Part shown: positions 26,738-34,403 of the stretch, in pieces | How positions within the stretch are numbered: position 1 is the stretch's first letter | Layout: every line of letters begins with the position of its first letter | From: Chloroflexota bacterium | Lineage (GTDB): Bacteria > Chloroflexota > Limnocylindria > Limnocylindrales > CSP1-4 | NCBI GenBank assembly: GCA_003152995.1 | Contig: PMBR01000127.1 | Location: 2,106-45,433, forward strand | Reading direction: 5' to 3' | DNA: 43,328 nucleotides | Made by a program: the position numbers and the translations under genes | Notes under the pieces: model-generated | Databases searched by the model: none | Seen by the model: only the letters and a program-made list of their open reading frames with translations | Told to the model about the DNA's origin: nothing

Positions 26738-27724
26738 TCAGACCCGGCGGACCACTACGGACCCGGCAGCGTCGTCCCACCACGCGCGTTTCATCGGATT
26801 GTCTTGCGCCATGATCGCGGCGATTACGCCCGGGATCACCGGTAGAGTGCAGACGGCCCAAATGAGGAAGCGCAGCGTCGTAGATCCGACTCCCAGTGAC
26901 GCGCCATCGGCCAGACGAACCACTCGCAGCCCCAGCACGCGCTGCCCGACTGTGCCCTGGAAGGCCCACCAGCATGTGGGCGGATAGGCGACGGCAAGGA
27001 TGCACCAGGTCAGATAGGAGGCCGTAGCGCCGGTGGAGTAGACGTCGTGAGTGACGTAGTGCTGGACTCCAAATGCCTCCGCCACGAGCGCGGCGACCAT
27101 GAGCGCTATGACCATGAACACGAGATCGAGGAGCATGGCGCCGATCCGGGGGCCGATGCCGCCCCAGACCAATCCGGGAACGGGTCCGAACTGCATCGGC
27201 GCGCCCGGCCACGTGGCCATCGGATAGCCGAAGCCGGAAGGGACAGGGGGCGGCCAGACGCCGCCCGGTGCGTACCCCGGCGCCGGTGAGTAACCCGGGG
27301 CTGCAGGGTAGCCAGGGACCGGCGGGTACCCCGGTGCCGGTGAGTAGCCCGGTGCCGGTGAGTAGCCCGGTGCCGGCGGATATCCGGGTGCCGGCGGATA
27401 GCCCGGTGCCGGCGGATAGCCCGGCTGGGGACCGAATCCGGGAGTTACCGGGGGTTGCCATGAGCCCGGCCCGAAGCCCTGCCGCGGCGCGTATCCCGGT
27501 GCCGGCATAGAGCCCGGAGCAGGTACATAGCCCGGAGCCGGTGATTCGGGCGCCGCGGGTCCCCAGGGCGGCGGGTTCGTCCCCTGTGCCGCGATCGATT
27601 GCTGGGGCGGCAGTTGCTGCTGCGGCGGCAGCCCCACGGCATCCACGGGATCGGACGAAGACTCAGGCGCTGGAAGGGCCGACCAATCGGCGTTCGATCC
27701 CTCGTCCTGACCATCCGTCGTCAT
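26738..27724 (-). CDS. RDD-family membrane protein with PGY-repeat N-terminus
   Basis: 328 residues from the ATG at 27724 (GGAGG seven nt upstream). An acidic start leads into about 150 residues of Pro/Gly/Tyr repeats (APGYPPAPGYSPAPGY...), a cytoplasmic low-complexity tail type seen in many actinobacterial and Chloroflexota membrane proteins. The C-terminal RDD domain has three or four helices (GPRIGAMLLDLVFMVIAL, then GQRVLGLRVVRLADG). The name-giving Arg-Asp-Asp appears here as R-x4-LLD. Function unknown; RDD proteins have been linked to transport or protein assembly at the membrane. Confidence 0.85.
   Translation of the reverse strand: MTTDGQDEGSNADWSALPAPESSSDPVDAVGLPPQQQLPPQQSIAAQGTNPPPWGPAAPESPAPGYVPAPGSMPAPGYAPRQGFGPGSWQPPVTPGFGPQPGYPPAPGYPPAPGYPPAPGYSPAPGYSPAPGYPPVPGYPAAPGYSPAPGYAPGGVWPPPVPSGFGYPMATWPGAPMQFGPVPGLVWGGIGPRIGAMLLDLVFMVIALMVAALVAEAFGVQHYVTHDVYSTGATASYLTWCILAVAYPPTCWWAFQGTVGQRVLGLRVVRLADGASLGVGSTTLRFLIWAVCTLPVIPGVIAAIMAQDNPMKRAWWDDAAGSVVVRRV
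27268..27440 (-). repeat. Tandem 18-bp repeats coding for PGY units
   Basis: Units such as CCGGTGCCGGTGAGTAG recur with an 18-bp period in frame with the RDD gene, each encoding about six residues (P-A-P-G-Y-S/P). Likely variable by slippage. Confidence 0.8.
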
Positions 27725-27983
27725 CGCCGTTCCTCCGACACTCCCCGGCGCGCTTTCGCGATCCGGCATGTGGTCGCTGATCGGGCCCGGTTCCGGCGCC
27801 GTCTGCGCGGCCGCCTCCATCGTAGCAGCGGCTCGGGACCCCGGCGGGGCCTGCAGGCTCTCTGCTGCACGGCTCCGCAGGTTGCGGCCAGTCCCCACCG
27901 ATCGGCCGGGGAGGCTTTCGAGGCATTCAGAGCCGCTTCAGTCTTTGGCGGCACGATCGAGAAAACAAGGTTGGGTGGTTGAG

Positions 27984-28367
27984 ATGAATCGCACCGGCGC
28001 AAGGCGCCTTGTCTTCCTGCTTCTCGTAGTTGCGGCAGTGGCCGTCGTCGGCGCCGCAGCGTACAACGTCGGCCTGGGTGCCCATGACGGAGTGGCCCGC
28101 CCGATCTTCGGAATGGGCCGCGGCTACGGCGGCGGGATGGGCTTTGGAACCGGCTTCAGCCTCTTCGGGTTGTTCGGGGCGCTGCTGATCGGCTTTCTCG
28201 TGGTCTGGCTTTTCGTGGCGCTCCTGTCCGGATCCGCCGGCGCCGGGCGATTGCCCACCGACCCGGTAGCCGTCGACAGACTCCGCGAACTCGCTGAGAT
28301 GCACGACAAGGGCACCCTCACGGACGACGAGTTCACTGCGGCGAAGCGCAAGATGCTCGGCCTCTGA
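27984..28367 (+). CDS. SHOCT-domain membrane protein
   Basis: 127 residues. TM1 (LVFLLLVVAAVAVVGAAAYNV), a Gly-rich loop (GMGRGYGGGMGFGTG), TM2 (LFGALLIGFLVVWLFVALL) and a C-terminal SHOCT motif (DRLRELAEMHDKGTLTDDEFTAAKRKML). SHOCT motifs are short oligomerisation-type C-termini. AAGG lies 13 nt upstream of this ATG; an in-frame GTG at 27975 has better spacing and could be the true start. Function unknown. Confidence 0.85.
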   Translation: MNRTGARRLVFLLLVVAAVAVVGAAAYNVGLGAHDGVARPIFGMGRGYGGGMGFGTGFSLFGLFGALLIGFLVVWLFVALLSGSAGAGRLPTDPVAVDRLRELAEMHDKGTLTDDEFTAAKRKMLGL

Positions 28368-28491
28368 CAGACCCGCACGCACCGAACGGCGATCTTCTCC
28401 GCGACGTTCCGGCCGCTTTTGAATATGCTGGGCGACGGCGCCGCTGACGGACGCCGGCTCGGGATGGTCGATGCAGCGGAGGTGGCTTTCT

Positions 28492-28890
28492 GTGTCCGGC
28501 TTCAAGGCTTTTCTGGTCAAGACCAACGCTCTGGCTCTGGCGGTCGGCGTGATCATCGGAGTGGCGATGGGCAACGTCGTCACGTCGCTGGTCAACGACA
28601 TCATCATGCCGCCCATCGGCATGGCTCTCGGCAGCCTGGACTTCTCGCAGATGAAGATCGTGCTCAAGGCGACCGGCGATCCCAAGACGGAGGTGGCGAT
28701 CCGCTACGGCAACTTCGTCAACATCATCATCGCCTTCGTCGTGATCGCGCTTGTCGTCTACGTTGTCGCGTCCCTCTTGCTCCGCGACGCCCCCGCGGAC
28801 CCCGAGCCCCCGACCAAGACCTGCCCCTTCTGCAAGGAGACCGTGCCCGCCGACGCGACCAAATGCCGCGCCTGCACGAGCGCCATCTGA
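28492..28890 (+). CDS. mscL: Large-conductance mechanosensitive channel with C-terminal zinc ribbon
   Basis: 132 residues from a GTG at 28492 (GGAGG 7 nt upstream); an ATG seven codons earlier lacks such a site. The opening FKAFLVKTNALALAVGVIIG and the VTSLVNDIIMPPIG segment are diagnostic of MscL, with the two transmembrane helices and periplasmic loop (SLDFSQMKIVLKATGD) in between. Instead of the usual charged helical bundle, the C-terminus ends in a CPFC-x11-CRAC zinc ribbon. The channel opens under membrane tension during osmotic downshock; the ribbon's role is not known. Confidence 0.93.
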   Translation: MSGFKAFLVKTNALALAVGVIIGVAMGNVVTSLVNDIIMPPIGMALGSLDFSQMKIVLKATGDPKTEVAIRYGNFVNIIIAFVVIALVVYVVASLLLRDAPADPEPPTKTCPFCKETVPADATKCRACTSAI

Positions 28891-28922
28891 CGGCTGCGCG
28901 CGGTGGCTCGCCTGCGCTGAGC

Positions 28923-29705
28923 TCAGGCGCCGGCGGCCGAGAGCACGAAGTCCGTGCCGAAGGCGACCAGCAGCCCGATGGTCAGCGATAGACCGGTGAC
29001 CATCGGCAGCGAGAAACGACGAGAGGCGGCCATCATCTCGTTGAAGACGAATATCAGCGCCCCCGCAGCCAGGCCCAGGAACAGGATCGAGAGCACGGGC
29101 GAGACAAAGACATAGCCGGCCAGACTGCCCATGAACGTCGGCCCGCCACCCACGACTCCGGCCAGGCCCAGGAATCCCCAGCTCGGCCGCTCGCCCATTC
29201 CGAGCGGCGCGCCGATCGCGAACCCCTCCGTCGCGTTGTGCAGCGCGAATCCGATGACCAGTATCAGCGCCAGGCTCGTGGCCCCGGTCGCGGCCGATTG
29301 CCCGATCGCCAGGCCCTCCGAGAAGTTGTGCAGACCCAGGCCCGTCGCCGTTCCGATGGCCACTTGACGAGGCGTGAGCGCGACTTTCTGGCCGCGGCCG
29401 TGCATCCGCTGCGTCAGGTACGTGACCGACAACAGGCCGAAGGCGACGCTTCCGCATAGAGTCGCGCCGTCCACGGCGAAGTCCGATACGCCCGAACCGG
29501 CACGGGCCGCCTCGAGGGCGGCGTTCACCGGCCGGATTGCCTGCGACAGCACGTCATAGATGAGGAACAGGACAACGCCCGCGGCGGCGGTGGTCAGAGC
29601 GGCGCGGGCGCTCGGGGAGAGGCCGCGGAGCCTGCCCACCGGCAATCCCAGGAAGATCGTTCCCCCGGCGAACGCCGCCAGGGCTACGGTCTGGGCAAAG
29701 CTCAT
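28923..29705 (-). CDS. ZIP-family metal transporter
   Basis: 260 residues with about eight transmembrane helices. The metal-binding signatures of ZIP helices 4 and 5 are clear: GLHNFSEGLAIG and ALHNATEGFAIGAPLG. A basic loop (QRMHGRGQKVALTPRQ) replaces the His-rich loop of some ZIPs. Likely imports or exchanges zinc or another divalent cation across the cytoplasmic membrane. An AGAGAGG upstream of the ATG at 29705 supports the start. A near-perfect inverted repeat at 29726-29763 lies in its promoter region. Confidence 0.88.
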   Translation of the reverse strand: MSFAQTVALAAFAGGTIFLGLPVGRLRGLSPSARAALTTAAAGVVLFLIYDVLSQAIRPVNAALEAARAGSGVSDFAVDGATLCGSVAFGLLSVTYLTQRMHGRGQKVALTPRQVAIGTATGLGLHNFSEGLAIGQSAATGATSLALILVIGFALHNATEGFAIGAPLGMGERPSWGFLGLAGVVGGGPTFMGSLAGYVFVSPVLSILFLGLAAGALIFVFNEMMAASRRFSLPMVTGLSLTIGLLVAFGTDFVLSAAGA

Positions 29706-29725
29706 CGGGCCTCTCTGGGGTATTG

Positions 29726-29763
29726 GACCGCAATTCTGAGTTAGTTAGTCGGAATTGGCGGTC
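29726..29763. promoter_or_regulatory. Inverted repeat upstream of the ZIP gene
   Basis: GACCGCAATTC (29726-29736) and GAATTGGCGGTC (29752-29763) pair with one bulge. It lies about 20 nt before the ZIP start on the minus strand. With no T-tract, an operator is more likely than a terminator. Confidence 0.45.
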
Positions 29764-29932
29764 ATGCTACCGGCAGCGTCGCGGCCGGTCAAGATCGGCG
29801 TCGGTCGCGGCCGCGAGGCGGCACAGGCACCGCGACGGAGCCGCGCCGCAGCCGAGCCCCGAGCCCGAGCCGAGCCGGAGCCAACCCGACTGCCGGCGCC
29901 GAAAGGCGAGCCCGAGCAGAAGCGACTTGCGC

Positions 29933-30796
29933 TCAGCGGACCTGGAAGGAACGCTTGGCCAGGCCGAGCCAGTAGCCGTCGATGGTGAACCTGGGTGCAT
30001 CGCCGGGCTCGGTGGCCGCCCCCAGCGCCACGAAGAGCGGCGCGAAATGCTCGACCGTTGGGTGCGCGTACGGCATCCCGGGCGCTCGAACGCGGAAGTC
30101 GAACAGCGCGTCGAGATCGCCCCGCGCCAGCGTGTCGGCGGCCCAGAGATCGAATTCGACCGACCATTCGGGGGCGCCCGCCCGGCCGTCCCAATACTCG
30201 TGGAGGAAGGGCAGACCGTGGGTCATGAACCCGCTGCCCATGATCAGCACGCCCTCGTCGCGCAGGGGCGCCAGGCGCCGGCCCAACTCGAACAAGTGCG
30301 CCGGCGCCAGGTCGGGCATCGAGATCTGGAGGACCGGAATGTCGGCCTCCGGGTACATCGGGATGAGGGGCACGTAGGCGCCATGGTCCAGGCCACGTTC
30401 CGGCCGTTCCGCGACAGGCTCGCCGGGCGGCATCAGGGCCTTGACCCGCGCCGCCAGATCGGGCGCGCCGGGGGAGTCGTAGCGGACGCGGTAGTAGCGC
30501 TCCGGGAAACCGTAGAAGTCGTAGACGAGAGGAACGGGCGTCGTGGCGCCGAGCGTCAGGGGCGCCGACTGCCAGTGGGCGCTGACGGTGAGAATGGCCC
30601 TGGGTCGCGGCAGCGCCCTGGCCCAGGCGGCCAGTTCGACGGGCCACGTCTCGTCGTCCAGCATTGTCGGCGCGCCGTGGCCGAGGTAGAGGGCCGGCAT
30701 CCGACCGGGTTCGGCGGCGTCGGGCTGCGCGGCCGCGCCCGGCTCGTCGGTCGCCGACTCGGACGGCTCGACGACTGGATCATTCGAATCACGCAT
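29933..30796 (-). CDS. LigB/DODA-type extradiol ring-cleavage dioxygenase
   Basis: 287 residues. A disordered acidic N-terminus of about 32 residues precedes MPALYLGHGAPTML, the first metal-site motif of the 4,5-DOPA-dioxygenase-like family. Further motifs are TVSAHW, LDHGAYVPLIPMYPE, IMGSGFMTHGLPF and HPTVEHFAPLFVALGA, together giving the His ligands of the catalytic iron or zinc. These enzymes open catechol-type rings; YgiD-like members are common in bacteria. The start overlaps the stop of the MarR gene (ATGCGTGA), so the two form one operon. Natural substrate unknown. Confidence 0.9.
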   Translation of the reverse strand: MRDSNDPVVEPSESATDEPGAAAQPDAAEPGRMPALYLGHGAPTMLDDETWPVELAAWARALPRPRAILTVSAHWQSAPLTLGATTPVPLVYDFYGFPERYYRVRYDSPGAPDLAARVKALMPPGEPVAERPERGLDHGAYVPLIPMYPEADIPVLQISMPDLAPAHLFELGRRLAPLRDEGVLIMGSGFMTHGLPFLHEYWDGRAGAPEWSVEFDLWAADTLARGDLDALFDFRVRAPGMPYAHPTVEHFAPLFVALGAATEPGDAPRFTIDGYWLGLAKRSFQVR

Positions 30797-31313
30797 CGGA
30801 GGCGTCCCCGGCAGCGGTCGAGCAACCCGCCTCGGCGTTCATTCGCCTGGAGAGGGTCGCGAGCACGCGCGAGAGCGTGCGCTGATCCTCGACCGTCAGG
30901 ACATCGAACAGGCGCTCGATCGAGCCCTGGTACGTCTGGAACTGCGCGGCGACGCGCTCTTGACTGCAGGTCAGCTCGACGAGCGTGACCCGCCGGTCCG
31001 TGGAGTGGGGCACGCGCCGGACCAGGCCCTCGCTCTCCAGCCCATCGACGAGCGCCGTCACGTTGCGGGGCGTGACGGCCAGTTCGCCTGCCAGGTCCGC
31101 CATCTTCTGCGGCCCGTGGCAATGGACGGCGTACAGCAACCGCAGGCGCGGAACGCTGGCCCCCGCTTCGACGGCCTTCCGGCCGGCCCAGCGGCCGAAG
31201 GCGTCCGCGAACGCCCCTGTCTGCAGAACCAGAGCCGCGACCGGCGACTCCGAATCGCTGCGGGGCGTTGTCATCCCGGCCTGCTGTGCCGGCTCAGAAG
31301 ATGGTGTAGACAT
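30789..31313 (-). CDS. MarR-family transcriptional regulator
   Basis: 174 residues. Winged-helix core: PRLRLLYAVHCHGPQKMADLAGELAVTPRNVTALVDGLESEGLV, then the wing RRVPHSTDRRVTLVELT. First gene of a two-gene operon with the ring-cleavage dioxygenase, which it probably controls together with itself in response to a phenolic ligand (inference). No strong ribosome binding site is seen. The palindrome GTTAC-CACA-GTAAC at 31348-31361 is a candidate operator. Confidence 0.9.
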   Translation of the reverse strand: MSTPSSEPAQQAGMTTPRSDSESPVAALVLQTGAFADAFGRWAGRKAVEAGASVPRLRLLYAVHCHGPQKMADLAGELAVTPRNVTALVDGLESEGLVRRVPHSTDRRVTLVELTCSQERVAAQFQTYQGSIERLFDVLTVEDQRTLSRVLATLSRRMNAEAGCSTAAGDASDA

Positions 31314-31347
31314 TCACTATGTTCCTTGGTATGGTTGCCGAGACAAG

Positions 31348-31361
31348 GTTACCACAGTAAC
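31348..31361. promoter_or_regulatory. Palindromic candidate operator between MarR and LUD genes
   Basis: GTTAC-CACA-GTAAC lies 35 nt upstream of the MarR start. On the plus strand TTACCA (31349-31354), a 17-nt spacer and TACATC form a possible promoter toward the LUD gene, so one site could control both directions. Confidence 0.4.
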
Positions 31362-31471
31362 GGTGAATAGCTACATCATAGCGGGCGGTACGAAGCCGAC
31401 AAGCTGCCCTTGCCGAATCCACGGCTTGCCCCCGAAGTGCGGACTCGGAGCCCGGCAGCTGGAACACATGA

Positions 31472-31576
31472 AGGAAGCGCAAATATCCAAACGCCATCTT
31501 CAACGTCGTCCTGGCTGTCTTCGCTTTCGCGATTGCTCTGGGCCCGTTCGTCGTCAGTCCGTACCAGCTCAACTGA
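31472..31576 (+). pseudogene. Possible remnant or unannotated small membrane ORF
   Basis: This 34-codon frame reads RKRKYPNAIFNVVLAVFAFA and continues to PYQLN and a TGA, a convincing transmembrane helix with basic lead-in. It has no start codon and is preceded in frame by a TGA at 31469-31471. An ATG in another frame (31468) with AAGGAAG nearby suggests a frameshift may have separated start from body. It lies just upstream of the LUD gene. Confidence 0.3.
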
Positions 31577-31598
31577 TTCGATTCCGGGAGCTTGCACC

Positions 31599-32246
31599 AT
31601 GACAGAGAACAGAACGATCGAACGCCTGCCGGTGAACGAGGCGTTCGCCGTGCCGGCGAGCCCCGACGCGGTCGACCGGGCCGCGGAGGCGCTGCGCACT
31701 CACGGGATCGACGCCCGAATCGTCGATGACGGCGCCCAGGCCCGCGAGTTGTTGCTGAGCCTGGTGCCGGAGGGTGTCGAGGTCGGGGAGGGCGCTTCGG
31801 AGACGCTCGACCGGATCGGCGTGACCGAAATCATCGAGAAGAGCGGACGCTTCGACGCCATCCGGCCACGGACGCGGTCGATGGATCGGGCGACCCAGAT
31901 GCGCGAGATCCGCAAGCTCGGCGCCGCCCCGGATGTGCAGATCAACAGTGTCGCCGCCGTGACCGAGGACGGTCGAATCGTGATCGCGTCCATGACGGGC
32001 AGCCAGCTCGGGCCGATCGTGTTCGGGGCCGGCCGCGTGATCCTGGTGATCGGCTCGCAGAAGGTCGTTCCCGACCTGGCCACGGCTTTCCGTCGGGTGG
32101 AGGAGTACAGCTATCCGATCGAAGACGCCAAGATCCAGGAGGCCAGCGGGCGGCACAGCGCGATCAACAAGATGCTGATCCTCAACGCTGAGTTCGCACC
32201 GGGTCGAATCACGGCAATCCTGGTACGGCAGCCGGTCGGAGTCTGA
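31599..32246 (+). CDS. LUD-domain protein (LutC/YkgG-like)
   Basis: 215 residues; GGGAG nine nt upstream of the ATG supports the start. It matches the LUD (DUF162) family of lactate-utilisation proteins in overall pattern: an N-terminal Rossmann-like part (GIDARIVDDGAQARELL), EVGEGASETLDRIG, and a second half with INSVAAVTEDGRIVIASMTGSQLGPIVFGAGRVILVIG and the end PGRITAILVRQPVG. LutC acts with LutA and LutB in L-lactate oxidation, but neither partner is present here, so a stand-alone role is possible. Confidence 0.85.
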   Translation: MTENRTIERLPVNEAFAVPASPDAVDRAAEALRTHGIDARIVDDGAQARELLLSLVPEGVEVGEGASETLDRIGVTEIIEKSGRFDAIRPRTRSMDRATQMREIRKLGAAPDVQINSVAAVTEDGRIVIASMTGSQLGPIVFGAGRVILVIGSQKVVPDLATAFRRVEEYSYPIEDAKIQEASGRHSAINKMLILNAEFAPGRITAILVRQPVGV

Positions 32247-32360
32247 AGCCGCGCTCCGGAACTGTGGCGAGCCGTCTGCCGCTCCGGCCGGGGAGCGACC
32301 GCAGCACGGGATCGCCCCGACGTGGCCGAGAGGGGATGCGCTTCTCGTCCGCACGGACTA

Positions 32361-32389
32361 TTGCGACTGAGTCTCAACTCTGGTATCGT
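32361..32389 (+). promoter_or_regulatory. Promoter of the metal uptake operon with Fur-like operator
   Basis: TTGCGA (32361-32366), 17-nt spacer and TATCGT (32384-32389). The spacer contains the inverted repeat TGAG-T-CTCA (32368-32376), well placed for repression by the Fur/Zur-like protein encoded downstream. The mRNA would have a leader of about 110 nt. Confidence 0.5.
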
Positions 32390-32505
32390 CCGGCCCTGCG
32401 GCAGGTCCGGCCGTGGCGGAGATTCCCGCCCGGTCCAGCGCGTGCCCCCCGTGGCACGAGGCGTTCGAGGCCGCGGCGATCGCATAGAGTGTCGGAGCTG
32501 GCGAG

Positions 32506-33429
32506 ATGTTCGGTCGGGACCATGGAGTGAGACTGAGTCGCCTGACTGCGACCGCGCTGGCTACAGCCGCGATCGCAGCCGGATGCGTCGGCGCCCCGAC
32601 AATTGGCGAACCCGGGAAACTGACCGTCGTTACCACCACGACGGTGTTCGCCGACCTCGTCTCCAACGTCGGCGGCGACCTGGTCTCAGCCACCAGCCTC
32701 GTGCCCAAGAATGCCGACGTCCACACTTTCGAGCCCCGACCGGCGGACGTCAGAACGATCGCTTCGGCGAAGTTGCTGGTGATGAACGGCCTGGGCCTGG
32801 ACGACTGGCTGCGCAAGACGATCACGAACGCAGCGGCCGAGGGAACACCGCTGCTCCAACTTGGTGTCGACCTGCCCGGCGCGGCACTCCTGCCGGGTGA
32901 CACTTCGGGCACGCAGAACCCGCATCTGTTCATGGATGTGAAGTACGCGGAGTTGTACGTGGACAGGATCGCCGCGGCTCTTGCGTCGGCCGATCCGGGG
33001 CACTCGACCGCATACGGTTTGCAGGCGGCTGCATACAAGCAGCAGCTCGAAACGCTGGACGGCTGGGTCCGAGCCCAAATCGCGACGATCCCCGAGCCGA
33101 ATCGACGGATCGTGACCTTCCACGACGCATTTCCGTACTACGCCCGCGAGTACGGCATTACGATCGTCGGCGTCGCCGTGGAGGCTCCGGGCCAGGATCC
33201 CAACGCGGGCTATACGGCCCAACTCGTCGCGGCCATCAAGAACGCAGGAGTGAAGGCCATCTTCAGCGAGAGCCAGTTCCCCACCAAGCTCATCGATCAA
33301 CTGGCGGCGGAGGCGAACTGCAAGGTCGTGGCCAATCTCTACGACGACGCGCTGGGCGATCCGCCGGTGTCGACGTATGAGGGATTGATCCGCTGGGACA
33401 CCACGCAACTCGTGCAGGGGCTGAGCTGA
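32506..33429 (+). CDS. Zinc/manganese ABC transporter substrate-binding lipoprotein
   Basis: 307 residues of the cluster A-I (ZnuA/TroA/PsaA) family. Lipobox IAAGC at Cys27. Putative metal ligands: H73 (DVHTFEP), H140 (NPHLFMD), H206 (TFHDAFPYYA) and D280 (LYDDALG). Three His plus Asp resembles TroA/zinc-type sites rather than the His2-Glu-Asp manganese site. The His-rich loop of many ZnuA proteins is absent. SESQFPTKLI is the usual late motif. A GTG at 32527 is an alternative start. Its stop overlaps the ATPase start. Confidence 0.9.
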   Translation: MFGRDHGVRLSRLTATALATAAIAAGCVGAPTIGEPGKLTVVTTTTVFADLVSNVGGDLVSATSLVPKNADVHTFEPRPADVRTIASAKLLVMNGLGLDDWLRKTITNAAAEGTPLLQLGVDLPGAALLPGDTSGTQNPHLFMDVKYAELYVDRIAAALASADPGHSTAYGLQAAAYKQQLETLDGWVRAQIATIPEPNRRIVTFHDAFPYYAREYGITIVGVAVEAPGQDPNAGYTAQLVAAIKNAGVKAIFSESQFPTKLIDQLAAEANCKVVANLYDDALGDPPVSTYEGLIRWDTTQLVQGLS

Positions 33430-34403
33430 TGAGCGGCTCGATCGGCGGTTCTCCGGCATCTGCGGGCTCGCCCCCCACTCCCGCCGCCCCGATCACTCCC
33501 GCCGCCCCGGCGGCCCCGGCGCCGCAGGCCCACGATCACGCGACGGGGCCCAAGGCCGGTGGGCCGATGGAGGCCGTCGGCGTCCCGGTTCCGGCGATCC
33601 GTCTGGCGGGGGTCACGGCCGGCTATGGCGATCGGGTGGCGCTCGAGGACGTCGATCTCGAGATTCCGGCCGGGGCCCTGGTTGCGGTCGTGGGGCCGAA
33701 CGGCGGCGGCAAGTCCACGCTGCTCAAGCTGATCGCCGGAGTCCTGAAGCCCTGGACCGGCACGGTCGAGGTGTTGGGCGCCCCGGCTGGGCGCGAGGCT
33801 CACCGCGTGGCGTACGTGCCCCAGGCGGAGCTCGTCGATTGGTCGTTCCCCGTCAACGTCTGGAACGTGGCGATGATGGGCCGCTATCCACGCCTGGGGC
33901 CGCTGCGCCAGCCGGGCCGGGCCGATCACGAGGCGGTCGCGGCGGCGCTGGAAAGAGTGGGCATGCTGGACCGGGCCCGCACACCGATCGGCGCGCTCTC
34001 GGGCGGCCAGCGGCGCCGCGCTTTCCTGGCCCGGGCAATGGCCGCCGAAGTGGACCTGTACCTTCTCGACGAGCCGGTCACCGGCGTCGACGTGCCGACC
34101 CAGGAGGCGATCATGGAGCTCCTCACCGCGGAGGCGGAGAAGGGCAAGGCCGTCGTCGCAACTACGCACGATCTCGGCGCCGCTGTGCGGCACTTCAGAT
34201 CGATCGTGGCCGTCAATCGCCGCATCGTGGCGTCGGGTCCGGCGGCGCTGCTGACCAACCCCGAGATCCTGTCGCAGACCTACGGCGGCCATCTCCTCGT
34301 GCTGGGCGACAACCTGGGCATTCTGGACGACTCGCATCACCACGACGACCCTGCTGGTTCCGAGCGGCATTTCCACGACGATCAGCGGGGGGGCCGGTCG
34401 TGA
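33429..34403 (+). CDS. Metal ABC transporter ATPase with His-rich tail
   Basis: 324 residues. Walker A GPNGGGKST (89-97), signature ALSGGQRRR, Walker B LYLLDEPVTGVD, and the switch His in TTHDLG; all intact. A Ser/Pro/Ala-rich N-terminal extension of about 50 residues (with AHDHATG) and a C-terminal tail DDSHHHDDPAGSERHFHDD are unusual additions that may bind or sense zinc. Start and stop overlap both neighbours (TGATG and GTGA), so SBP, ATPase and permease are translated as a unit. Confidence 0.93.
   Translation: MSGSIGGSPASAGSPPTPAAPITPAAPAAPAPQAHDHATGPKAGGPMEAVGVPVPAIRLAGVTAGYGDRVALEDVDLEIPAGALVAVVGPNGGGKSTLLKLIAGVLKPWTGTVEVLGAPAGREAHRVAYVPQAELVDWSFPVNVWNVAMMGRYPRLGPLRQPGRADHEAVAAALERVGMLDRARTPIGALSGGQRRRAFLARAMAAEVDLYLLDEPVTGVDVPTQEAIMELLTAEAEKGKAVVATTHDLGAAVRHFRSIVAVNRRIVASGPAALLTNPEILSQTYGGHLLVLGDNLGILDDSHHHDDPAGSERHFHDDQRGGRS

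Noticed and set aside
27268-27440. CRISPR-like regular repeats
   Set aside because: 18-bp in-frame units coding for Pro-Gly-Tyr repeats of the RDD protein.
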